A DNA stretch of 64,000 nucleotides from Gemmata massiliana. GTDB lineage: Bacteria; Planctomycetota; Planctomycetia; Gemmatales; Gemmataceae. Each line of letters starts with the position of its first letter. Position 1 is the first letter of the stretch. Position numbers and translations under genes: made by a program. The notes beneath the pieces are model-generated. The model did not search any database and had not been told where the DNA came from. It saw nothing but the letters and a program-made list of their open reading frames with translations. Location of the stretch: assembly GCA_000531095.1 (NCBI GenBank), contig HG799462.1, positions 1,558,894-1,622,893 on the forward strand, read 5' to 3'. Positions 33,736 through 43,191 of this stretch are shown here, one piece after another.

Positions 33736-33953
33736 TGCGCCTCACTCTACGTCGGGATTTGAGGGCAGATAGCCTCTAATCCGTCCCGGCTCTTCTGTTC
33801 ACTTACACTCCGCAGTCTCGCCCGCGTCGGGCGTGACTTGGCGTTCGCCTTCAGGCCCGATCCGTCGATGGGCCGGTCTGCGCGCGTCCGCTGGTATACC
33901 CGCTACTCCGTCGACCGGGAGCTGACTCCCTGGTCGCGATTGAGGACTTACAC

Positions 33954-34817
33954 ATGGTTCGCAGGCTCATTCTCGGTGCCGGGGTCGGGCTGGTTGCCGC
34001 AGCCGGCCTGTTCTCCCTCGGGTGCGGCTCGTCCACTCCGCCGTCCGCGCCCACGGTCGCCGAGCAGGACAAAGGTAAATCGCCGGCTGCTCCTGGGGAC
34101 GAGGCTCACGGGCACAAGCCTGGAGCGCACGGGGGAACCCTCGTCTCGCTCGGCCGGGACAGCTATCACGCGGAAGCCGTTTTCGAGAAGAACGGCACGG
34201 TCCGCCTCTACATGCTCGGGAAGGACGAGGCCCGCATTCAGGAGGTCGAGGTTCAGGAGCTCACCGCCTACCTCACGCCGGAGGGTGGGACCGAGGCCGA
34301 CAAGATGACCTTCCGCGCGGAGCCGCAGCCGGGCGATGCGAAGGGAAAGACCTCTCAGTTCGTCGCCACGCTCCCGAAGGATCTCATCGGGAAGAAAGTG
34401 CAGGTCACCGTTAACAACATCAACGTGAACGGCGAGCGGTTCCGTATCGCCTTCTCGAACGCGGCTGCCGCCGGCGACCACGCCGGGGCGGAAATGCCGG
34501 TGAAGAAGGGGAGTGAAGAGGAGCAGGCGCTCTTTCTCACCCCCGGTGGCCTCTACACCGCGGCCGACATCAAGACGAACGGGAACACGGTACCGACGGT
34601 GAAATACAAGGGCATCCGCGCGCAGCACGACGACAACCCGAAGGCGGGCGAGAAGATCTGCCCCATCTCAAAGACCAAGGCGAACCCGAAGTTCACCTGG
34701 GTCGTCGGCGGGAAAACCTACGAGTTCTGTTGCATCCCGTGCATCGAGGAGTTCGTGGCGCTCGCCAAGGAGAAGCCGGGCGAGATCAAAGACCCGAAGG
34801 ACTACGTGAAGCAGTGA
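33954..34817 (+). CDS. Lipoprotein with C-terminal CC metal-binding module
   Basis: 287 residues. A lipoprotein signal (GLVAAAGLFSLGC, Cys about 23) is followed by an Ala/Pro linker, HGHKPGAHGG, a beta-rich domain (YHAEAVFEKNGTVRLYML) and a C-terminal module: CPISKTKANP (about residue 234), then GGKTYEFCCIPCIEEFV (about 250-266). It is a paralogue of the 24751 protein, and both follow a Cys-rich exported protein. The FCC-PCI segment resembles YHS/TRASH metal sites. Likely function: periplasmic soft-metal binding in front of the pump genes. The exact partner is unknown. Confidence 0.72.
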   Translation: MVRRLILGAGVGLVAAAGLFSLGCGSSTPPSAPTVAEQDKGKSPAAPGDEAHGHKPGAHGGTLVSLGRDSYHAEAVFEKNGTVRLYMLGKDEARIQEVEVQELTAYLTPEGGTEADKMTFRAEPQPGDAKGKTSQFVATLPKDLIGKKVQVTVNNINVNGERFRIAFSNAAAAGDHAGAEMPVKKGSEEEQALFLTPGGLYTAADIKTNGNTVPTVKYKGIRAQHDDNPKAGEKICPISKTKANPKFTWVVGGKTYEFCCIPCIEEFVALAKEKPGEIKDPKDYVKQ

Positions 34818-35005
34818 GTGCCGCACGGCGTCGCGTGTGATCGGGTAGTGCTCCCCCAGGAGCGGGCCAGAGCGCTTGGAGATCGGGCGGGACAAGGTGT
34901 TCCAGAAGGCAGTGCGGTTTGCCGCACCGGGATCAACTCGTGGTGCCGTGGTGTGAAGAATTTGCCGCCCCGCCTAACCCGGCGAGGCAGAGACGGGAGG
35001 CTGTC

Positions 35006-35377
35006 ATGCGGGTGTTTGGTGCGTTCGCGGTGGGGGTGATGGTTGCGCTCGCGGCCGGATGCGGAGGCGAGCGCCCTTCGGAACCGCCAGCAACGGGAGC
35101 CGCCGCGGCCCCACGCGGTGCGAAGGACGAAGTGACGCAGGAGCGGGCGAAGCTCTCGCCCGAGGACCGGGCACTTGTGGACGCCCAAGAGTGGTGCGTG
35201 GTTTCTACCGACGAGCGGCTCGGGGCGATGGGGCCGCCTCTGAAACTCGACATCAAGGGCCAGCCGGTTTTTGTCTGCTGCAAGGGCTGCAAGCGGAAGG
35301 CCGAGGCCGATCCGGACAAGACCCTCAAGACGGTGGCCGACCTGAAAGCCAAGAAGGCGGCCGGGTCGCCCCAGTAG
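35006..35377 (+). CDS. Small lipoprotein with a CC metal-binding module
   Basis: 123 residues: lipoprotein signal (VMVALAAGC, Cys about 19), linker, a short charged helix (ERAKLSPEDRALVDAQ) and one CC module, CVVSTDERLGAMG through PVFVCCKGCKRKA. The helix and module are nearly the same as the second C-terminal repeat of the CusB-like protein at 0.1-2.1 kb (SPEDRALAVKQ, CPVTDERLGSMG, FICCKSC). A fused and a free form of the same unit are thus present. GGAGG lies 6 bp before the ATG. Probably a periplasmic metal donor or acceptor for an efflux adaptor. Confidence 0.75.
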   Translation: MRVFGAFAVGVMVALAAGCGGERPSEPPATGAAAAPRGAKDEVTQERAKLSPEDRALVDAQEWCVVSTDERLGAMGPPLKLDIKGQPVFVCCKGCKRKAEADPDKTLKTVADLKAKKAAGSPQ

Positions 35378-35431
35378 CCGCCCGGGGAGGTCGCCCCGGC
35401 GTGGTCGTTCCGAATTCAGGGAGGTGAGGTC

Positions 35432-35789
35432 ATGACACGGACGTTGATGCTGGTTGCCGCCGGGTGCGGCGCGGTCCTCCTCGTCGGCGCGTCCGGCTGC
35501 TCGGGGCAGCCGCGGGTGCCGGACGTGCGAAAAGCCGGCGGCGGCGGCGCTGCCCCCGCACCCGCCGGTCGCAGCGGCGCACACCGCGGCCCCCGCACCG
35601 GCCGCCCGCTACGGCGGGCAAGTGAAGTGCCCGGTGACCGGGGAGGAACTCGGGTCGATGGGCGAGCCGGTCGCGGTCACCGTGGGCGGGCGGACGGTCT
35701 ACGTCTGCTGCCGCGGGTGCGCGAAGCGGGCCGAGGCCGACCCGACGAAAACGCTCGCGGCCGTTGAGGCCGAGCGGGCCGCGCGGTGA
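35432..35789 (+). pseudogene. CC-module lipoprotein gene with an apparent frameshift
   Basis: A strong ribosome site (GGAGGTGAGG) precedes an ATG whose frame encodes a lipoprotein signal (AVLLVGASGC) and a Gly/Pro linker. After about 35560 this frame turns into Arg-rich non-coding sequence. The +1 frame instead continues with AAHTAAPAPAARYGGQVKCP, then CPVTGEELGSMG and VYVCCRGCAKRA, a complete CC module ending at 35789. Removing one base in the GC-rich run at about 35540-35575 would join the two. This is either a recent disabling mutation or a base error in a difficult GC tract. The intact product would be about 118 residues, a sister of the gene at 35006. Confidence 0.75.
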
Positions 35790-35997
35790 GCGCGGCCCCT
35801 CGGCCCCACGGCCGTGGGAAGCCCGGTCGGTCGGGTTCCGTGGCATATGTGCCCGCCAGCCATTGTCCGGACTCGGTCGGCCGGGTGACTCACACAGGGG
35901 AGGCCTCAAAAGGCCGTCCCCGTTGAGACAGCGGCGCCCCGCACGTTGCGGGCCGTGCGGCTGGGATCGCCCGTGTCCTGCACCAGGAGGTTTTTCG

Positions 35998-36450
35998 ATG
36001 AACCGTCTCTCCGTTCTGGCGGCGTTCGCCGTCCTGTCCACCACGACCGGGTGGGCCGTCCTGTCGGCCCGGGCCGACGACAAGCCGGCCGACGCCCACG
36101 CGAAGCACTTCGACGAGTGCGCCAAGGTGTGCGCCGACTGCCAGGTGGCGTGCGAGAAGAACTTCCACCACTGCTTCAAGATGGTCGAGGGCGGGAAGAA
36201 GGAGCACGCCAAGGCGATGCACCTGAGCGTCGATTGCGCCGAGTTCTGTACGATCGCGGCGAAGCTCTCCGGCCGGAAGAGCGAGCTCGCGGTGACGGCG
36301 TGCGAGGCGTGTGCGAAGGCGTGCGACGCGTGCGCGGCCGAGTGCGCGAAGTTCCCCGACATGCCGGAGATGAAGGCGTGCGCCGAGGCGTGCAAGAAGT
36401 GCGCGGCGTCCTGCCGCGAGATGGTGAAGATGGCCGGCCACAAGCACTAA
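35998..36450 (+). CDS. Exported four-helix-bundle copper-storage protein (Csp1-like)
   Basis: 150 residues. A signal peptide (VLAAFAVLSTTTGWAVLSARA) is followed by about 120 residues with 16 Cys in CxxxC and CxxC spacing: CAKVCADCQVAC, CEACAKACDACAAEC and CAEACKKCAASC. This matches Csp1-type exported copper-storage proteins. His residues at the ends (FHHC, GHKH) may help loading. CAGGAGG is 8 bp before the ATG. It sits between CC-module lipoprotein genes and the RND adaptor. Together with the cytosolic Csp at 31975 it would give copper storage on both sides of the inner membrane. Confidence 0.9.
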   Translation: MNRLSVLAAFAVLSTTTGWAVLSARADDKPADAHAKHFDECAKVCADCQVACEKNFHHCFKMVEGGKKEHAKAMHLSVDCAEFCTIAAKLSGRKSELAVTACEACAKACDACAAECAKFPDMPEMKACAEACKKCAASCREMVKMAGHKH

Positions 36451-36542
36451 AGTCGTGCCAGGTGAAGTAATCCGCCGGGTCGGTCCTCCACGCGACCGTC
36501 CCGGCCACTCGCACCATGAGCTTGATCGCGGAGGTGATTCAC

Positions 36543-38795
36543 ATGAGTTCGTCTCTAAACGACGCCTCACCCCGCCGCCTCAGGCGGCCCGCGGCGCTCG
36601 CAGCCATTTGTCTTGTCACCGTCGGTGTCACCGTGCTCCTCGCCCACGAGGGGCATGCCCCGCTCCCGACGAAGGGAGTTCAGGTGGACGTAGCCCGCGG
36701 CCACCTGCTCCTCACCCCGGCGGCGCGGGACAGCCTCGCCGTCACCACGGCGGAGGTCGAGGTGAGGCCGGTCGAGGGCCGCATCCTTGCGTACGCGACA
36801 ATCGACCTGCCGTGGACGCACCACGGGTTTGCCACCTCCCGCCTCCCCGGGCGGATAGTCAGGGTACACGTCTCGCCCGGACAAACGGTCCGAGCGGACG
36901 AGGTGGTGGCTGAGGTGCGGAGCCTCGAGCTCGACACCCTCCAGCTTGAAGCGTTGAACGCCCAGACCGAAGCGTCTCTGAACGAGAAGCTCGTGCGGGA
37001 GCTCCGAACGAGCGTCGAGTCTGGGGCGGTCGCGGGCCAGGTTCTCATTGACGCGGAGTCGAAGCTCTCGCAGGTCAGAAACGCCCTGGTAGTTGCCCGC
37101 AGCAAGTGGCTCGCCCTCGGACTCCGCACCGACTCCTTTGACGCGCTCCTTAAGCGCGGAACTGCCGACCCCGGCTTGACCCTTCCGGTGCGGGCGCCGG
37201 TGGGCGGAACGATCATCCACGCGGAGCTCACGGCGGGAAAGGTGGTCGAGCCGACCGAGCACCTGGCCGAGGTCGCGGACCACTCCACGGTGTGGGTGCG
37301 GGTGGGGGTGCTGGAAAAGGATCTCGCGAGGGTCGCGGTCGGCACCCCGGTAGAGGTCTCGCTCGTCGCGCACCCGGGGGAGGTGTTCCGGACAACGGTT
37401 TCGGCGGTCGCGCCGTACCTCGACCCGACGACGCATCTGGCGTCCGTCTGGGCCGAGTTGAAGAACCCGGCCGGCGCGGAGCCGCGGGTCCTCCCGGGGA
37501 TGACCGGGCGGGCGGACGTGGTGCTCCTCGGCGAGAAGCCGCGCGCGACGGTGCCGGTCGCGGCCGTGGCCCGGGAGGGCGTCGACCGGTTCGTGTTCGT
37601 TGAGGAGGCGAGTGCTGCCGGTGCGTCCGAGTACCGAAAAAAGTCCGTTGCCCTCGGGCGGAGGAGCGGCGACCGCGTCGAACTCCTCGCAGGGGAGGTG
37701 TACCCGGGGGACCGGGTGGTGGTCCGCGGGTCACACGAACTCAGCGGCCTTTTCGCGCCCGGGGCTCTTCGGCTCGGGCCCGAGGCAGAGCGATCGATCG
37801 GCCTTCGGGTGGAGCCCGCCGGGCCGGGTGCGGTGGACGAGACGGTCACGCTGGACGGCGCGATCGACTTGCCTCCCGCCGACCGCGGGTCGGCCGCGTC
37901 ACCGCTCTCGGGCGTCATCGCCTCCATCCGCACCGACCGGGGCCGGACGGTGAAGGCCGGAGACGTCCTCGCCGAAGTAATCAGCCCGGAACTTCTCACG
38001 CTGCAACTGGATCTTGTCCGGGCGAGTCTCGACCTTCAGCTCGAGGGAGACACGCTCGCCCGGATCAAGGATCTCGCAGCCGTCCCCCAGCGCCGGGTGT
38101 GGGAGACGGAGAGCCGCGTGGCGGCGCTCAAGTCGCAGGTGGAAACACTCCGGAGGAAACTCGAGACGGTGGGTCTTGTTTCGTCCGACATCGACCGCGT
38201 CGTCCAGAAGAAGGAGGTGCTGTCGGCCGTCCCGGTGCGGTCGCCGGTGTCCGGGGTGGTCGTCACGTTCGACAAGGCGTTAGGTCAGGCGGTGGCCGCG
38301 CAAGAGGTGCTCTTTTCCGTTCACAACCAGGCGCGGCCGTGGATCATGGGGAACGTGTCCGAGCGGGACGTGAGGCGGGTGCGCGTGGGCCAAGCGGTCC
38401 GGGCGCGACTCATCTCCGCCCCCGAGACGGTACTTGCGGGGCGGGTGACCCGCAGCGGCCGGACGGTCGGGGCGGAAAGCCGATCGCTTGCCGCGTGGGT
38501 GGAGCTTGACGCCGGCGTGAGCAAGGCACTCATCCACGGGCAGCTCGCGACTCTTACGGTCGTAACCGCCACTCGCACCGCGGCGGTCACCGTGCCGGTC
38601 GGCGCTGTGACCGGGGAGCCGGGCGCTCAGTTTGTGTTCGTCCGCCGCCCGGACGGAGTGTTCGAGCGGCGGGCGGTTGAGACGGCAACGTCAGACGATC
38701 GCCTCGTTGAAGTCGTCCGCGGGCTCGCGGCAGGAGAGCAGGTGGCGGTTCAGGGCGTAACCGAACTCGTCACCGGGTTCGCCTCGCTCCGGTAA
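36543..38795 (+). CDS. Double-length RND efflux adaptor (two fused MFP units)
   Basis: 750 residues from the ATG at 36543 (GGAGGTG upstream; an upstream in-frame ATG at 36516 lacks one). After a membrane anchor and AHEGHAPLP, residues about 50-420 form one complete adaptor: LPGRIVRVHVSPGQTV, a helical hairpin, and VRAPVGGTIIHAELTAGKVV. Residues about 430-750 form a second: PLSGVIASIRTDRGRTV, a hairpin, and VRSPVSGVVVTFDKALGQAV. Each has lipoyl halves, hairpin, barrel and membrane-proximal region. Adaptors normally assemble as six copies or three dimers around a trimeric pump, so a covalent dimer would fix that pairing. It is 14 bp before the permease gene. Confidence 0.87.
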   Translation: MSSSLNDASPRRLRRPAALAAICLVTVGVTVLLAHEGHAPLPTKGVQVDVARGHLLLTPAARDSLAVTTAEVEVRPVEGRILAYATIDLPWTHHGFATSRLPGRIVRVHVSPGQTVRADEVVAEVRSLELDTLQLEALNAQTEASLNEKLVRELRTSVESGAVAGQVLIDAESKLSQVRNALVVARSKWLALGLRTDSFDALLKRGTADPGLTLPVRAPVGGTIIHAELTAGKVVEPTEHLAEVADHSTVWVRVGVLEKDLARVAVGTPVEVSLVAHPGEVFRTTVSAVAPYLDPTTHLASVWAELKNPAGAEPRVLPGMTGRADVVLLGEKPRATVPVAAVAREGVDRFVFVEEASAAGASEYRKKSVALGRRSGDRVELLAGEVYPGDRVVVRGSHELSGLFAPGALRLGPEAERSIGLRVEPAGPGAVDETVTLDGAIDLPPADRGSAASPLSGVIASIRTDRGRTVKAGDVLAEVISPELLTLQLDLVRASLDLQLEGDTLARIKDLAAVPQRRVWETESRVAALKSQVETLRRKLETVGLVSSDIDRVVQKKEVLSAVPVRSPVSGVVVTFDKALGQAVAAQEVLFSVHNQARPWIMGNVSERDVRRVRVGQAVRARLISAPETVLAGRVTRSGRTVGAESRSLAAWVELDAGVSKALIHGQLATLTVVTATRTAAVTVPVGAVTGEPGAQFVFVRRPDGVFERRAVETATSDDRLVEVVRGLAAGEQVAVQGVTELVTGFASLR

Positions 38796-38809
38796 GGGGG
38801 AACGTTTCC

Positions 38810-41800
38810 GTGCTCGACCGCGTCATCGGATTCTCGCTACAGAATCGGGGGCTGGTGCTCATCGCAGCACTGGCACTCGTCGTGGGCGGAGCGTATCAAC
38901 TCGTCCGCACGCCGGTGGACGTGTTCCCGGACTTAAACCGTCCGACGGTGACCGTACTCACCGAGGCCCCGGGGCTTGCGCCGGAGGAGGTGGAGGTCCT
39001 CGTCAGCCGACCCATCGAGTACCAGCTAAACGGCGCAACCGGCGTGAAGCGGGTGCGGTCTGCATCCGGCATCGGGCTCTCGGTGGTGTGGGTTGAGTTC
39101 GAGTGGGGGACGGACATCTACCAGGACCGTCAAGTGGTGGCGGAGAAGCTGCAACTTGTGCGCGAGCGGCTGCCGAAAGACGCAAACCCGGTGATGGCTC
39201 CGATTTCGTCCATCATGGGAGAGGTGATGCTCGTCGGCCTCCGCCCGGCGAAGCCTCCCGAGACTCCCGAAGAGGAGCTCCGGGTCGGGATGGAGATTCG
39301 TACCTTCGGCGAGTTCGCGGTCCGAAATCGCCTGCTCGCCGTCGACGGGGTGTCGCAGGTGACGGTGATGGGCGGGCACCTGAAGCAGTATCAGGTGCTC
39401 ACGTCTCCGGCCCGACTCGCCGCCCAAGGGGTGACTCTTCAGCAATTAGTGGACGCGGCGGAGAAGGCAAACGTCCTGGCCGGTGGCGGGGTGATGGAGC
39501 GGGAGTCGAAGGAGTCCCTCATCCGCATCAGCGGTCAGACGCTCGCGCTCCGGGACATTGAGGAAACGCCCGTCGTGTGGCGGGAGGGTCGGGCGGTCCG
39601 CGTGAAGGACGTGGCTGACGTGAAGTTCGGGGGCCCGGTCCGCCGCGGTGACGGGAGCGTCAGGGTCAGGGAGGGAGAGCGCGTTTCCGGCGGCGGGAGT
39701 GTCATCCTCGCCGTCCAGAAGCAGCCGCACGCAAACACCCTGGATCTTACACCCAGGCTCGACAAAGCGCTCGAGGACCTCCAGCGGGACGCCCCGCCCG
39801 GTGTCGTCGTCGAGCAGCGGGTGTTTCGTCAGGCGGACTTCATCCAGTCGGCCATCGACAACGTGGTGGAAGCCATCCGAGACGGCACGTTCTGGGTGTT
39901 CGTCGTGCTCCTCCTGTTCCTTGCGAGCGTCCGCACGAGCTTCATCACGCTCACCGCCATCCCGCTGTCCGTCCTCGTCACAGCGCTCGTGTTCAGCTAC
40001 TTCGGCATCACCATCAACACGATGACCCTGGGCGGCATTGCAGTAGCGGTCGGTGAACTGGTCGATGACGCGATCGTGGACGTCGAAAACATCTACCGGC
40101 GGCTCCGCGAGAATCGATTGAAAGCCGCTCCCGATCCTGTGCTTAAGGTGGTGTTTCGGGCCTCAAGCGAAGTCCGAAACTCGATCGTCTACGCGACCCT
40201 CATCGTGTGCCTCGTCGTCACCCCGCTCTTTGCCCTTTTCGGGTTAGAAGGGCGGATGTTCGCTCCGCTCGGGCTTGCGTACCTTGTGTCGCTTGCTGCC
40301 TCTCTCGTCGTCTCGCTTACGGTGACGCCGGTGCTCGCCTCGTACCTCTTGCCGTCGAGCGCCGGACGCGGGCACGGCCGCGACCCGCTCCTTCTTCGTG
40401 GGCTAAAGTGGCTCGACACCCGCCTCCTCCGGTTCACGCTCCGCCGCCCCCGGCCGATCCTCGTTGCGTCTCTCGTCCTGTCGGCGGTGACGATGTCTGC
40501 CGTGTTCGGCATGGGGAGCGAGTTTCTGCCCGCCTTCAACGAGGGGACGGTGACGGTCGGCTTACAGCTCCCGCCGGGGACGAACCTTGCTGAGAGCGGC
40601 CGTGTCGCGTCGACGGCCGAGCAGTCGCTCCTTCAGATACCTGAGGTCGCAGCCGTCTCCAGGCGGACCGGCCGGGCCGAGCAGGACGAGCACGCCGAAG
40701 GGGTGAACAGTTCCGAGATCGACGTCAGGCTCATCCCCCACGAGCGGCCGAAGCCCGGCGTGGGCGCGGCGGTCCTCCGCGCGGTTCCGGGACTTCACGG
40801 GCTCGGGGTGGAGAAATCCGGCCGACCGCCCGAGGAGGTGCTCGCAGACATCCGGGAGCGGGTGGGTTCCATCCCCGGGGTGACTGCGAACGTCGGCCAG
40901 CCCATCAGCCACCGCCTCGACCACATCATGTCCGGCGTCCGGGCTCAGGTGGCGGTGAAGGTGTTCGGGCCGGACCTCATCGAACTCCGGGCGGCAGCCC
41001 AAGAGGTGCAGGACGCAATGGCGAAGGTGCCGGGCGTCGTTGACCTGCAAGTCGAGCCGCAAGTCGAGATCTCTCAGGTGCGGCTCCGGGTCAAGCGGGA
41101 CGAGGCGGCCCGCTACGGCCTTGCTCCGGGTGACGTCGCGAAGCTCCTTGAGACCGCCTACAAGGGGCGGGCGGTGTCGACGGTCTTAGACGGTGAGAAG
41201 TCGTTCTCGCTCGTCGTCTGGTACGACTCGGCGTCCCGGTCAGACCCTTCGGTCATCGGGCAGACGATCCTCGACACGCCGTCCGGACGGAAGGTGGCGC
41301 TCTCGCAGGTGGCGGACGTTCTCGACACCACTGGGCCGAACACGCTGAACCACGAAAACGTTACCCGGCGGATCGTCGTCTCGTGCAACGTGCAGGGGAG
41401 GAGTCTCGGGGACGTGGTCGCAGACATTCGCGCGGCCGTTCGCCCGGTCGAGGAGCGACTCCGCGCCAAGGGCGGGGAGTACCGGATCGAAGAGGACGGC
41501 CAGTTCCGCGCCCAGCAGGAGGCGAACTCCCGGCTGCTCGTGCTCGGGGCCGCGGCGATCGTCGGCGTGTTCCTCCTCCTCTGCCGGTGCCTCGGCTCGT
41601 GGCGGGCGGCACTCATGGTACTCGGCGTCAACGTGCCGCTCGCGGGACTCGGCGCGGTCCTCGCGCTTCTCATTCTCAACCGCCCCGACCCGGCGGCGCT
41701 CCACGGGCTGCCCTGGTGGAAGGTGCCGGGCGTCTGGTTCCAGGCGACGACGTTGTCCGTCGCGCACTGGGTCGGGTTCATCACCCTCATCGGCATCGTC

Positions 41801-42382
41801 AGCCGGAACGGGATCATGATGATCGCCCACTACATCCACCTGATGAAGGAGGAGGGCGAGGCGTTCGGTGAGCAGATGATCATCCGCGGGAGTCTCGAGC
41901 GGCTCGCCCCGGTGCTGATGACGGCGGCTGTCGCGGTCATCGGGCTCGTCCCGCTCGCGCTAGGGAAAGGCCAGACCGGGAAAGAGATCCTCCACCCGCT
42001 CGCGGTGGTCGTCATCGGCGGCCTCGTCACTTCGACGCTCCTCGACCAGGTCGTCACCCCGGCGGTCTTCTTCCTGTTCGGCCGGAAGGTCTTTAAGCCC
42101 GAGACCGAGAAGGCGCGGGCCGCGGCTTGGGACGACGCTTGGTACTCCGGGCCAGACCGTCCGGCACCTCCGGTTCCGCTCGTCGCCGAACCGGTGATGA
42201 ACGGTCCTGTCGAACCTGAAGCTCAGGTGGCGCCCGAAACACCTAGCGAACCGGGCACGAACGGCGCGCACAAGAAGGACGGCGGCGATCCCTCGCGGGA
42301 CGCCGCACACGGCCCAACGAAATCACCCCCGCCGGCCGGCGTGAGCGGCACGGCTGGGGCAACGACCGCTGCCGGGATTTAG
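38810..42382 (+). CDS. Heavy-metal efflux RND permease (CzcA/CusA family)
   Basis: 1190 residues from GTG 38810, with AAGGGGGAA upstream. It is an HME-RND pump: TM1 LVLIAALALVVGGAYQL, the periplasmic PVDVFPDLNRPTV segment, the proton-relay helix VGELVDDAIVDVEN (about 415-428), FLPAFNEGTVTV before the second periplasmic domain, and a last helix bundle ending near 1100. The Met residues of CusA's site are not obvious at FLPAFNEG, so the substrate is not clearly Cu/Ag. The C-terminal 80 residues are a hydrophilic Pro/Ala-rich tail of unusual length. The partner adaptor is the double unit upstream; a two-HMA protein follows. Confidence 0.9.
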   Translation: MLDRVIGFSLQNRGLVLIAALALVVGGAYQLVRTPVDVFPDLNRPTVTVLTEAPGLAPEEVEVLVSRPIEYQLNGATGVKRVRSASGIGLSVVWVEFEWGTDIYQDRQVVAEKLQLVRERLPKDANPVMAPISSIMGEVMLVGLRPAKPPETPEEELRVGMEIRTFGEFAVRNRLLAVDGVSQVTVMGGHLKQYQVLTSPARLAAQGVTLQQLVDAAEKANVLAGGGVMERESKESLIRISGQTLALRDIEETPVVWREGRAVRVKDVADVKFGGPVRRGDGSVRVREGERVSGGGSVILAVQKQPHANTLDLTPRLDKALEDLQRDAPPGVVVEQRVFRQADFIQSAIDNVVEAIRDGTFWVFVVLLLFLASVRTSFITLTAIPLSVLVTALVFSYFGITINTMTLGGIAVAVGELVDDAIVDVENIYRRLRENRLKAAPDPVLKVVFRASSEVRNSIVYATLIVCLVVTPLFALFGLEGRMFAPLGLAYLVSLAASLVVSLTVTPVLASYLLPSSAGRGHGRDPLLLRGLKWLDTRLLRFTLRRPRPILVASLVLSAVTMSAVFGMGSEFLPAFNEGTVTVGLQLPPGTNLAESGRVASTAEQSLLQIPEVAAVSRRTGRAEQDEHAEGVNSSEIDVRLIPHERPKPGVGAAVLRAVPGLHGLGVEKSGRPPEEVLADIRERVGSIPGVTANVGQPISHRLDHIMSGVRAQVAVKVFGPDLIELRAAAQEVQDAMAKVPGVVDLQVEPQVEISQVRLRVKRDEAARYGLAPGDVAKLLETAYKGRAVSTVLDGEKSFSLVVWYDSASRSDPSVIGQTILDTPSGRKVALSQVADVLDTTGPNTLNHENVTRRIVVSCNVQGRSLGDVVADIRAAVRPVEERLRAKGGEYRIEEDGQFRAQQEANSRLLVLGAAAIVGVFLLLCRCLGSWRAALMVLGVNVPLAGLGAVLALLILNRPDPAALHGLPWWKVPGVWFQATTLSVAHWVGFITLIGIVSRNGIMMIAHYIHLMKEEGEAFGEQMIIRGSLERLAPVLMTAAVAVIGLVPLALGKGQTGKEILHPLAVVVIGGLVTSTLLDQVVTPAVFFLFGRKVFKPETEKARAAAWDDAWYSGPDRPAPPVPLVAEPVMNGPVEPEAQVAPETPSEPGTNGAHKKDGGDPSRDAAHGPTKSPPPAGVSGTAGATTAAGI

Positions 42383-42461
42383 GAAGACCTGTTGCCGTGA
42401 CAACCGGCCCCGGCTTGCGAAACGGGCGGCGGAACTTTCGCCGCACCAGGAGGCTTTTCAG

Positions 42462-42992
42462 ATGATTCGGGTATTCGCGTTCGTGGGTGTCGTCGGCGTG
42501 GCGCTTTTGTCCGCCACGCCGGCGATGGCGGCCGAGAAGGTGGAGCTGAAGAGCGTCCACATGTGCTGCGACGGGTGTGCGGAAGAAGTGGCAGCGATCC
42601 TCGGCAAGGTTCAGGGCGTCACGGGCGTCTCGACCGACAAGAAGTCGAAGTCGGCGACGTTCACCGCGGCAGACACGAAGGCCGCCCAGAAGGCGCTCGA
42701 CGCGCTCGCCGAGGGCGGGTTCCACGGCGACGCGGGGAAGGACAAGGGCTACGCCTTCAAGGATGACAGTGGAGTGAAGGCCGGGAAGGTGAAGGCACTC
42801 ACCGTGACCGGGTTCCACAACTCCTGCGGCGGGTGCGTGAAGTCGTTCCGAGAGGCCATCAAGGACGTCAAGGGCGTCGCGGGGGACAACGCGAAGTCGA
42901 AGGTGACGACCGCAGAGGTGACCGGCGAGTTCGACGCGGCCGAGCTGGTCAGCGCACTGAACAAGGCGGGCTTCCACGTCAAGGTGAAGTAG
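42462..42992 (+). CDS. Exported protein with two HMA-like domains
   Basis: 176 residues. The signal peptide (VFAFVGVVGVALLSATPAMA) is followed by two ferredoxin-like HMA-type repeats. The first starts KSVHMCCDGCAEEV and ends AEGGFHG. The second starts TVTGFHNSCGGCVKSF and ends NKAGFHVKV. CxGC replaces the more usual MxCxxC context, but spacing and fold pattern fit. It would be a periplasmic metallochaperone for the pump upstream. AGGAGG precedes the ATG. A hairpin follows 12 bp after the stop, so this is probably the last gene of the 33.3-43.0 kb operon. Confidence 0.8.
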   Translation: MIRVFAFVGVVGVALLSATPAMAAEKVELKSVHMCCDGCAEEVAAILGKVQGVTGVSTDKKSKSATFTAADTKAAQKALDALAEGGFHGDAGKDKGYAFKDDSGVKAGKVKALTVTGFHNSCGGCVKSFREAIKDVKGVAGDNAKSKVTTAEVTGEFDAAELVSALNKAGFHVKVK

Positions 42993-43003
42993 CGTCTTCG
43001 CAC

Positions 43004-43033
43004 CCGGCGGGCGGCTGCAAGGCCACCCGCCGG
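43004..43033. terminator. Hairpin after the two-HMA gene
   Basis: CCGGCGGGCGG (43004-43014) pairs with CCACCCGCCGG (43023-43033) with one mismatch and an 8-nt loop. It lies between two convergent genes. No T-tract. Confidence 0.6.
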
Positions 43034-43191
43034 AGCAGGTCGGTTAGGGGGACCAGTGGCTGACGATCTCGTCGACGTCCGGGTGCGTGCGCGATTCAAC
43101 ACCGTCTGCGGGACGCTCGAGGTGCTTTCGGCGGGAAAGACAATCGCGCACCCGCCGCGATCATGACTCGGTCCCCCGCCCAGCCCACCCC

